Of a stretch of 64,000 bases of DNA, positions 38,001 through 50,500 are shown piece by piece. The translations under genes were made by a program, and so were the position numbers. The DNA is from Pteria penguin (Eukaryota; Mollusca; Bivalvia; Pterioida; Pteriidae), in the NCBI GenBank assembly GCA_035048485.1, contig CM068587.1, positions 37,318,816 to 37,382,815 on the forward strand, in the 5' to 3' direction. The notes under the pieces were generated by a model. The model did no database searches, was not told the origin of the DNA, and was given only the letters and a program-made list of their open reading frames with translations. How positions within the stretch are numbered: the first letter of the stretch is position 1; the number at the start of each line of letters is the position of its first letter.

Positions 38001-41000
38001 AAACAAATACATACAGTTGTGAATTTTCTTATACCAAAACATATTGCATTAACGCATATATTAAAATAAACTAAATATGGTATACACCATCAATATTCAG
38101 CGTAGTAGACTTTGATCATTATAATTGACAAATTATATATGAAATAATTTATCAAAATATCAGGAATCTATTTACTGCTATATACCTTGCCTGTCTTCGT
38201 ACACCTAATGCATCTATACCTATGTAAAACCCATGTATAGTTGAATTAAGTACATGTCTTTGTAATTATTTACCTTCGCAAGTTGGCCCTTTCCAATCTT
38301 CTGTACAACTGCACGTGAAACTGACCCCGCTGTTTGTACACAATGCTCCATTTTTGCATGGCTTTTTATCGCATGGAGTAGGTACTTTGAAAGATATTTA
38401 AAAAGCAGATATAATTAAAGTTTGAAAATAAATCATTCAATAAATCAATAAAGTCCTAACATATCATACCACATCCTTTATTTATGTATTCTGAACAATC
38501 GTCAGGGGACGCTTACTCCTCTATGATAGTTCATCGGAGCTCTGAATTTTAGAAATTATGAAATTATATATCACATACATGTACAATTATTTTGTTTACC
38601 TGTGCAGTCTGCGCCTGTCCATCCCACTTCACATTTACAGGTAAATGTATTGCCACTGTTAGTGCATGAGCCGCCATTTTCACAGGGAGATGAGGAGCAT
38701 GGTAGAACCTTAACTGTAAAGTAATACAGATAGATACATTTGATGTGTATAAGAATAAAGTAATCTGTTTCTTTGTATATTTGTTTGTTTGTTTGCTGGT
38801 TTGTTTGCTAGTTTGGTTGTTTTTTGTTTTTGTTTTTGTTTTTTTTTTTTTGTTTTTTGTTTTTTGTTTTTGTTTTTTTTTTGGGGGGGGGGGGGTTGTT
38901 CTAAGTCATGCCAAGAATACTTCATTTATATGGTGATCTACTCGGTGCATTGCACAGAAATTTAGACCTGTATGACGGACTTACAAAAAGCAGCGAGGCA
39001 ATGTCTTAAACGACAACTTCTGCCGATAGACGAAACCTCGGTTTAGCTCCCTCATACGAAAGATACAGCACCGAAATGCCACCGGTGGAATTCAAACCGG
39101 GACACTTTGTCAGAATCCCGGCACGTTACCAACAGAACAATGCTGGCTTTGCTGTGTGTTATAAAAGTCAAGAAACTGTACCTTCAGTAAATGTGCCTAC
39201 TTGTCAAAGAGAGAGAGAGAGAGAGAGAGAGAGTGAGAGAGAGAGAGACGGGCGGCACTTAGAACAAATTCAATATTTACTTTAATAAAATCATGGCAAT
39301 CATACCTTCGCAGACAAGGCCGGTATATCCTTCAGCGCAATCGCATGTAAAGCCAGAACCAACACTGGTGCAAGAGCCACCGTTTTGACAAGGGTCTAGT
39401 TCGCATGGTTTTGGATCTGTATTGTTAGAATGACAACATTATTTAAGACATGACGTGAATCGCAGATTTACTGATACATTCATTTCTAATAGACTGAAGC
39501 TGATGTAGGCAATTCAGAATCCTGAAAGTTATAAGATTTAGATTATTATTTTTAAAAATGTGACCCGTCACAAAATCGTAAATACGATATAATTCAGTAC
39601 TTTCCGATGTATGATCCCATGCAAATCGATCGTATGCACTGCACATGTATTGTAAAATTTGCAAGTACAATACAAGGAACTGATGTATAAACATAATTAT
39701 GTATATTTTCAAGAACATGGACAACAGAGGTGTAACCAGGTGCCATGAAAGGGTTTACACTCTTTACCAACCGGTCACACCCTTCACACATCTGCATCGG
39801 CAGAGTTAGTGAGAGAAGGTACAGAAATGTATAAGATTTACTTGAGATACTATGAATTATGACTCGAGCTCATGTAGCCATGAAATGGTAAATTTCTAAA
39901 AAAAAAATGTTTACATCATGCGGACTGGTTTGAAATATTTCTGCATCGTTTGCGTGTGTGGGCATCTGTGTCGGACGAGGCTAGTCAAACAGAAAATGAC
40001 GGGAATTCTGGGAACTAAGTCCGTCTTCAGATTCTCATGAATGTTTTATTACCTCGGTACATTTTTGTGAATGTCTTGTAGACATAGCAGTATTTTCCTT
40101 CATATAATACTTTCCGCTTTTAAACTTTTTTTTCGATATGGATATGTGGTGCAGAAAAGTACTATCAGCACTTTGTTTTAACAATTATTATTGTTGTTGT
40201 CAAAATCTTATATCAGAAAATACAAATCTTCAAGCAGATGTATATGTTGACCTGACTGTCATGCATTTTACCGCCTCTTACACTTTTTCCCCTGCATAAA
40301 TAACTGAACTCAACTCAAACTTACCAACTTAAATTGTTGTCGAAAACATGATGGCATATCACGTGACATTCCTTAAAATATGTTTTGTTTTAGCATTTTC
40401 CATATTGGTATTATATACTCTCTTGCTTTGTTTAGATTAAATTAGATTAGAAAAATGGTGTCATGTGAAATTTGTAAGTTATACTGACCATTACAGGTTT
40501 TGCCTCCATAACCACGTGCACATTTACAACTGAATTCTATGCCACTATTGGTACATTCACCGCCATTCGAACAAGGATTTGAACCACATGGGTTTGGCTC
40601 TGGCAATATATTTATCATATTTACATCAAAGTAAAAAGCAATATATCGTAAAGTATATCAAACATATAGTATTATATAACATGATTATAGGTCAATTTCG
40701 ACAGGATTTATTCAGGCAAATATTGTAATTTTAACAAGAAGAAAGGCAAGTCTCCTACAACATTTGTTCGCAATATTGTGAAATTTTGGTTAAGTATATA
40801 ATGCTATTTTAGAATTATATGTAACAAAATTTTGAAACTTAGGTAAATATATAAAAATAGAATAACAATAAAAAAAATTTTGAATTCCATGCAAAAGACT
40901 TCAACATTTGGAAAAAGTCTGAGAAGAAACAAAATTTAAGCAATGTTGATTGCAATCGTATATGGTGATGACATCTGCGTGATGCACTGCATAGAAATTT

Positions 41001-44000
41001 ATATCTTTGCAAGAAGCAGTGACCACGTGCCACGACTACAGCGACATGGGAACTTGGTTTTATTGCCCCATAAAAAAAAATAAATAAATAAATAAAAAAG
41101 ACCAGGACACCAGTGTAACCATGGTGGGAGTCGAACCAGGGCTTCCCGGTCACGAGCCGAACACTTCGTCCACTCGGTCACACCGGCTTTGTTTTGCACG
41201 GATCTGGATGTTTGATAATATAAAACGCTCAGCATCATGCATCAACTGAAATACATCTGAAATCATTATTTGAATACAAATATTCAGAGTCAGTTATTTT
41301 AACAATAAAATCTCACTAAAGTACAAATATAATATACTGCCCATAAGTACAAGCTTACCTTCGCATGTTTTTCCAGACCATGTATCTGGGCATGTACAGA
41401 TGAAGTCGTTGCCACTATTTGTGCATGTGCCAGCGTTTTCACAGGGTGTAGACGCGCAGGGTAACACTTTGTCTGAAAAGTATTTCAGAAAGCTGCATTT
41501 CATTCTCAAAGATCGGGAAACACTTTAGGCTCATTGTGCGGAAATTTCTCATCTTGTTGGGAAGAATCGATGTAAGTTTCACATTATATTTCACACAGAT
41601 GAACTTAATATGCTCGTATATTGCATTTGGAAAGTAGATAAATGTTTTATAACACTGTAGTTAAATGTTTTATAATACTGAGATCATACCTTTCCTATAA
41701 TACTGTAGTTATGTGTTTTATAATATTGTAGTCATGTGTTTTCTACAAAACTGCAATCATGTGTTTAATAATACCGTAGTCACATGTTTAAAAATACTAT
41801 TGTCAAATGTTTTATAACAAGTTGTTCTTATGTAGTCATATATTTTCTATACTACCGTAGTTACATGTTTTATATAATATTGTACTCGTATCTTTTATAA
41901 TACCGTAGTCATATGCCCTATGATACTGTGGCCATATGTTTTATAATACTGTAGTTATATGTTTTCTAATACTGTAGTCATATGTTTCATAATACTGTAG
42001 TCATATGTTTTATAATACTGTAGCCATATGTTTTAAAATACTATAGTCATACGTTTTATAAAAATGTCATATTCTATATAATACTGTAGTCATATGCCTT
42101 ATGTTTTATAATACTGTAGCCATATGTTTTATAATAATGTAGTCATATGTTATATAATACTGTAGTCATATGTTTTGTAATACTGTAGACATATGATTAA
42201 AAATACTATACTATGCTTTATGACACTGTTTTCTATAATATTGTAGTTAAAGGTTTTCTGTAATACTGTAATTATATGTTTTATAATACTGTAGTCATAT
42301 GTTTTATAATAATGTGGTTATATGTTTTATAATACTGTAGCCATGTATCTTATGATACTTTTGTTATGTGTTTTATAATACTGTATTCATATGTTTTATA
42401 TTATTGTAGTCATATGTTTTATAATACTGTAGTCATAAGTTTTATAATACTGTAGTCATATGTTTTATAATACTGTAGTCACGTGTTTTATAATACTGTA
42501 GTCATATGTTTTATAATACTGTAGTCATATGTTTTATAATACTGTAGTCATGTGTTTTATAATACTGTAGTAATATGTTTTATAATACTGTAGTCATGTG
42601 TTTTATAATACTGTAGTCACGTGTTTTATGATACTGTAGTTATGTGTTTTATAATACTGTAGTCATGTGTTTTATAATACTGTATTTATCTGTTTTATAA
42701 TACTGTAGCCATATGTTTTATAATATTGTAGTCATGTATTTTATAATACTGTAGCCATAAAATCGTTTCTATCGCTGAAAGATATTTCAAATGCCTGTGC
42801 ATCGTCTTTTTCTATGGCAATAAATGGTGACAATCCTCAAATTCAGAGAATCTCGTGCATTCCTGGGGTCACAAGACGAAATCTACAGACCCTATTGTCG
42901 CATTGCAATGGTATCTTCCCAGTACTCCCTTCACCACTTAGAAGTCCCACCACAAATAATTGTCAAGTATTATATTTTATAATAAATCCAAACTCTCTTT
43001 TGAAAACGAAAACAATATAATTGTATTTTATTTTCTGTAACATCGACTTCCCATTGGAAAATATTCGATAGGATATTATATTCATTATTTTATATACTTG
43101 TGTTACACTAATATTTAAAACATTTAATAAGTTTAAACATTATTATAACAATCTAGATTGTTATAATAATGTTTAAACACGTGAAATGTTTTAAATATTT
43201 GTGTAACACTTGTATACTAGTATAATATAACTTTGAAACAAAAAGTGTTTTCCAATCAAAACTTTGTAAAAACTTTATGAAACTTGGTTTACATGCCAAA
43301 TGTCTTTATAATTTTGACGCCAGAGATGCTGAAGTGGTATAGGGAAAACTAGATTGGTATGTGAACAACAATTCTCTTGTCTCACATGTTTTATGTCCCG
43401 ACACGCTTATTTTAATTTTATGGTGAAGGTGATATCTGTTACAGAACAAAGCACTCATAAGATGCAGCTGAGGATGTCAATTTTTATTTTGAATTGTGGC
43501 CTCGCCTTTTAGTTTCTTGTCCGAAAGACAATACCTTAAGGTCCCGCGGCCTCTAACGAAGTACACAACCAACCGTGTTAGACCTGCTTCAAAAGACCTT
43601 TTTCCAATCTTGATATACTTTCGTCTAGTTTTACATGATGTAAGCTGCCTAACGTTCAACAAACCACTTATTGCCTTTTGCCATTATTTTCATTATGGCA
43701 TTATTGCATTGACTGTGACGTCAGAATAATGTGATGTAAATATTATTTGGAGGAAGGTGATTTCATGTAGGGGACCTATTTTGTTTTTGCTGGAACTTTC
43801 ATCATAACGTTAATGCTTGGATTGTGACATCACAATATTATGACGCAAACCTTAGCTGCAAAACATCATGTGAAATCGTAAAACGGTCTGTTATGGTCAG
43901 AGTCAACATACCTTCACAGAATGGTCCGGTATACCCTTCAGCACATATACATTTAAAATCGGCATCTTTGCCTGTGCATATAGCACCGTTTTGACAAAGA

Positions 44001-47000
44001 TCTAATTCACATGGCCTGGGTTCTGGAAAAACAAAAATTGTGTTTACAAAATAGTGTTTATGGATTAAGAACATCTCATTAATTTTGATAGTTTAAAAAT
44101 GTAATATTTTATGTGTAATATCATGGACTGATGGATTGATTGATTATTGTTTTGCGTCACACCATGATTAGTAATATCATTTACTACTCACCATACATCA
44201 TATTAATGGATAGTGTATAGCGTGTGTTATTTGGCTTTATAGGGTTTTTAAATCAATAAATTCCTTCAAAATCGAAAGTATGACCGGAAATCATTGCAAA
44301 AACAATAGGGCTTGTGTTAGGCTTTTCTATAGCCATATTCATACTTTAACTTGAGTGTTGCACGCCGACTAACAGGGCGGTGGGGACTCTATGACGGGCC
44401 TTGTCGAAAACTTTTGAGAAGAGACAAAGCCCTCGTCTCCTCTGATTGTTAGTCGGGACTCTTACATATCAAGGATCTGCGCCTGCTTACAGACGGACAC
44501 AGCATGGATGGCTATAATGTTGATGTCGCTTAACATATCTTTGGTATAAGCATAGTCATATTATTCCAGAAAACGTTTCGTGTGGAAATTTTTATGACTT
44601 TTCGTCTTGAGAAACCTGTTGATCCTTGTTAATTTTAGTTCATGCTTTGTTTGGGTTTTAGATCCCCGACGCCGGAGGCATGGTAATAGATCTCTGGACT
44701 TTTTTTCCAGACAAACTAAAATTGGTTAATGAATCTAAATATTCTTATATAAACTACGCAGGTAACTGATCCCATTTCACGGTGGCACCCACAACAATGT
44801 ATCACGGTGAGCATTCAAGGAAAAATTGAAAACTCAAAAGTGAGACCAAGTGCCCGGGAGGAGTTAACGTCTCCTGTGTCGCTAGCCACTATCGACATAA
44901 ACGCCCACACGCATAAACCGTACAAATATTTATTATGAGATGAAAGTGTGTTAAACCTTATATAGAAAGTGTCAAAGCAATACCAACTTATCCATATATT
45001 TTGATATTGTTAATAGTTGGTGTAAATAATTTTATAATAGTAATCGATAAATCAATAGAAAAAATAGGGCACCGCTAACGGATGCATGTTACGCCCGCAT
45101 CATGTTTTAATGTGGTCTACAAGCCACACCCTTTCATATGACACCATCAAAAGTTTTGTTCCCCCTTTAATTAAGGAGGAGAAGCCCGGACAAGCTTTTC
45201 CGACCTCGTCCATTTTCCCCCACCCCAGGGGCCTGACCCCACTTTTGAAACCCACATGCACAACTACAAGCCACATCTTTTCATATGAAACCATCAAAAG
45301 TTTTGTTCCCCCTTTAGTTAACGAGGCCATTTTGGGTAAAAATATCTCAAAACCTACAATAGGAAAATTGATCATTTTGTCGTCAGTGATGAAATGCTAA
45401 ATAAAAATAATTTACAGAGAATTGTAGAAAAATTCACCGCTTGGTTCAATTTTGGGGGAAACTCTCAAAAACACTATTTATGACGTTTTGAAATGTCGTA
45501 ATCAGATATTTAGGGAATTAATTTCGATATATTAATATTTGGTATATACATTTCGGTTAAACTATGCTGATTTTATAATTTGTTGATAATTTTTTAATAT
45601 TGTTAATGCTTTTAAGACGCCGACTATTCTAACGATTACAATCGATCGGCATGCGCTAAAACTTGCGCAACGCATTAAAACTCGTATCGAGAATGGACTC
45701 GTTAAGGAGGATAAGTCCAGACAAGCTTTTCCGACCCCGCCCATTTTCCCCCGCCCCAGGGGCCTAACCTCAACTTTGAAACCCACATGCACAACTACAA
45801 GCTACATCCTTTCATATGACACCATCAAAAGTTTTGTTCCCCCTTTAGTTAAGGAGGAGAAGCCCAGACAAACTTTTCCGACCCCGTCCATTTTCCCCCA
45901 CCCCAGGGGCCTGACCCCAACTTTGAAACCCACATGCACAACTACAAGCCACCTCCTTTCATATGACGCCATCAAAAGTTTTGTTCCCCCGCCCATTTTC
46001 CCCCACCCCAGGGGCATGACCCCAACTTTGAAACCCACATGCACAACTACAAGTCCCACCCTTTCATATGACACCATCAAAAGTTTTGTTCCCCCTTTAG
46101 TTAAGGAGGAGAAGCCCGGACAAGGATGGATGGACGAACGGACGGACAGACGGACGGACGGACGACAGCGGTATAGCATTATACGCCCACATTTTTAAAT
46201 GAAGGTGTATGAAAAAGGAAAAGAAAAAACCTGGTCATATTTATTTCATATGTACATACGAGAATAATAAAATACTGACCGTCACAAATTTTGCCTCCAT
46301 AACCACGTGCACATTTACAGTTGAAATCAGAGCCACTATTCGTACATTCACCGCCGTTCATGCAAGGATCTGAACCACATGGGTTTGGTTCTGACAAGAA
46401 ATTAATAGCGCTTTCATCAAACTAGCAAAATATATCATGGTCTATGACATTGTAAATTTTTATAAGAAATTTAAAATAACATCTCGATATTTCGATTGAT
46501 TGACTGACTGATTGATTGATTATTGTTTTACGTCACTCCACGGTTATTTCAAGTATTTGGTGACGGCATCTGCCTGATACATTGCATAGAAATTTCTACC
46601 GTTGCAACGGACCCACTCGAAGCAATGAGGGATCTTTTTCATGCCAGGCCTACTGTGACACGGGACGTAGCACAGGGAAGGCCGAAAAGGGCACAGATTT
46701 TATCAGCCCCTTAATTGCAGAATAAATATATCAAAGAATAAATTTTTGTCATGAAATATAAACACATTGTCAACATATACGAATTTATCTTAAAATCCTT
46801 TAAAAAGCCCCCACCCGCACAGAAATATCCAATTCAGCTATACCATAGACAACTTCGATTGGTTGTTCCCCAAAAGCAATATTAGTATGAAATAATACAT
46901 ATGTTCAACCTTATACCTCGTTTTGAGAATTCAGTGACTGTTCTAGAGGTTTAGAACAAAAAATGAGTAAGAATGGTATGTAAGGTATATAAATATTTCA

Positions 47001-47449
47001 TCTCGAGTTGTTGTTTCATTTAAAATGTCAATAAAATCTATATTTGGCAGTTTGAGTCAATGGCAACTCTTCTAAGTATCGTGGAGCATGTAGCTCAGTG
47101 GTTAATGTGTTGCTCTTGTATTCAGAAAATTGCCGGTCCGAGCGTTAACTGGATTTTCGAATTGTGCTCTTGACAAGATACGCCTGAATCATGGTTATTA
47201 GAGAAATAATAAGATTAATAGAAGTATGAATGACGTCAATTCTTAAGAACTACTTTGTAAAGGTCAAGATCCTAGATTATAAATTACATTATCAGATTCG
47301 TCAGATCCAGTTCCTACATAGAAGCTAGAGCAACAAACAAGACATTTAAATAATGGTAAAATTTCATTTACTGTGTAAAACAAAGATGAAGGTCAGAAAA
47401 GAAATCCACTATTTTCTTTCCTTCTTTCTTTCTTTCTTTATTTATTTAC

Positions 47450-47504
<55 letters not shown>

Positions 47505-50500
47505 TTGAGGGAGAGAGGATGTGCTAGCTGTTGATGAGGCGAGCGTTGGGAGATTATCTGAAAGACAATTACATGCACCTGTTTCTTGCATATTCGTTTA
47601 CCTTCGCATGTTGGTCCTAACCAGGTGTTTGTACAGCCGCAGACAAAGTCAGTTCCACTGTCTGTGCATGTCCCATCGTTTTTACAAGGTGACGTACTAC
47701 ATGGTAGAGCTACAATGAAACCCGAATAGATTAGATAAATGCAGACATTCCTTCAGTTCTGAACTGTTATGCTACTTTACCTTCACTTAAACTGACATTG
47801 TATATGTATGCATTTTAAGGTCATTATAGCTGTAAGATTTGTATCGAATATTTTCCCTTGGATACGATAACATCACATATATTCTAGTTGTGTAAATAAC
47901 TATTTAACTGATCAATTTACCGATACAGTTCCCTTCCCCGTAAAATTTATCAATACAGTTCTCTTTGCTCATCAAATTTACCAATACAGTTCCCTTCCCT
48001 TCAAACTTACCAGTACAGTTCCTTTTCCCATCCGTCCCCATCAAACGTACCAATACAGTTCCCTTACCATCAAACTTACCGATATAGTTCCCTTCCCTAT
48101 CCTTCCCAATAGAATTTACAAATACAGTTTCCTTCCTTCATCGAACTTACCAATAAAGTCCCCTTCACCCGTCTCCATAAAACTTACCAACACAGTTCCC
48201 TTCACCAATCTTTTCCATGAAACTTATCAATACAGTTCTTTTCCCCATCCTTTCCCATAAAACTTACCAATATAGTTCCCTTTCCCACCCCTCCCCATAA
48301 AACTTACCAATACAGTTCCCTTCCCAAACCCTACCCATAAAACAGTTCCCTTCCCCAACCCTACCCATAAAACTTACCAATACAGTACCCTTTCCCACCC
48401 TCCCCATAAAACTTAGCAATACAATTCCCTTTCCCACCCCTACCCATAAAACTTACCAATACAGTTCCCTATCCCACCTCTTTCCATAAAACTTACCAAT
48501 ACAGTTCCCTTTCCCACCCCTACCCATAAAACTTACCAATACAGTTCCCTACCCCAACACTACCAATAGAACTTACTAATGCAGTTCCCTATCCCACCCC
48601 TCTCCATAGAACTTACCGATACAGTTCCCTTCCCCATCATTGATCTGTCCATCTGCGCACTCCTCTGGTAACTCAACAGCTATGGATATATACATAAATA
48701 TTCTTTATTATGCCCACAAAGACCAACCGGTAACTTACATACATACAGTTCTAATTTATTTTCTAAATAGTAGATAAAAGTGCATTAAACTGTATATAAA
48801 ACTATATATTTTCTTTAGGAGAAAATTATAATTGTCAAGAAGTTACCAAAGTGGTTTGATTTATAATTTATTGATTTATTGATTATGCAATTCATTCATT
48901 TACATATTTATTTATTTATTTATTATTTAAGAATGATAAACCAAGAATGTTTCAGGATGTACTTATAATGGTAATAAATAGCCATGTGTTTCTTTAAACT
49001 ATGGTCTTATAATTGGTGCGGCGCCGACGATCCGGGTTCGATTTCCGGGTTGCGCAACTATGTTTAAGAGGTTGGTTACCTCCTGCTTCCATGTCGCTGA
49101 AAAATTGTTGAAAGCGACGTAAAACACCAATCAATCAACCAACCAACCAACTTATAATTGGTGTATGCGGCAACACCTAAAGCATGGGGAATCAAATATA
49201 AATAATAGAGGTAGACCTATTAAACCTGATTTTTTTTTTATCTTAACAATTTACTTGGACAATTTACGATCCGATCTCAGACGTGAAACCAAATTGTTCG
49301 TTGACAAGGGTCCCCAAAGGGACATTTAAGGGAGTTACGAGAGAGGTGTGCAAATGTGTCTTCATGTGTAAATTTACTTATTTTCTCAAACCCCCTCCCC
49401 CCCCCCCTTCAATAATAACAATTACAAGAAAAGTATTTCTCACAGAATCTTAATGGTAGGTTCAGGCCTCAGTCAACCCCTAGGGATCCGAGCATTGTTC
49501 TTGGCTCTTTGTTTCTGTCCAGGGAATTTTGTTGGTCTTCGAGAATACAAGTGTTAAGAGAAAAAGCTCTTGTGGCCTTTAAAGTTTTTAATTAAGTTGG
49601 AGATTAGGGTAAGCGAGTCTTTTGATAAATAAAAAGCATATACTATTTTTCAGAAATTTCGCAATAACTGCATCTTACGAGAACAACTTTCATATCCATT
49701 TCCTGTGTATCCCTCCGCGCATACGCATTCTTCGTCGACACATTTAGCATTTGAATCGGCACAGTCTGAAACACTCGAGCACGCCCCTACAAAAATGGCA
49801 GTGTAAATGAAAAATAATAGAACATATATGCGTTATAATTTTGTGCACCAGATGTGCATTTCGACAACTTGTGTCTCTTTACTGATGCTCATGGCCGAAT
49901 AATTTGGAATTCTAATAATTCGTAGATATTTGAATGGGAGAGTAAAGACCAAAGTGGCCGAAAAAGGGAGCCAAATAATCAGTCTAAGGACAGAGCTATA
50001 TATGATATATATATATATATATATATATTGCCAAGTCAATATAACATGTAACAAATTGACATAATTATCAATTATTATACAACATAGGTATAGACACATC
50101 ATATATATAATTTAATGGATGTTCAACACTTACGTATACAGGATTGACCGCTGCCTTTGTAACCTGTATTACATGTGCATTGTCCATTAATACATTTGGC
50201 ATTTGTGTCACATTCTTCTGAACAAAGCTCTGTAGAGGGGAAAAATCATAACTTTATTAACAGACAAAATAATATGAAACAAGATATTTCTATGCATTAA
50301 ATTTTATTTGAATAGAAGCAAATCTGATTTAGTTAGAATGTCATTTTGAAAAGTAAAATCTAGAAAACAGAATTAGCACATAATTCATCTGACAGAGGAT
50401 TGAATATTTTATCATACAATTATCACATTTTGCCATTACATTTTAAATAGAAAGCATAACATAACACTTCATTTACATATTTGAGCTTTGACAATCCAGG

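Noticed and set aside
41595..42755. CRISPR-like array
   Set aside because: Units are contiguous 23-bp tandem repeats without unique spacers, in a eukaryotic intron.
45086..46198. Two overlapping open frames (LVKEEKPGQ on plus, [12 protein letters not shown] on minus)
   Set aside because: They come from ~145-bp tandem repeats of a non-coding element and are mirrored on the two strands.
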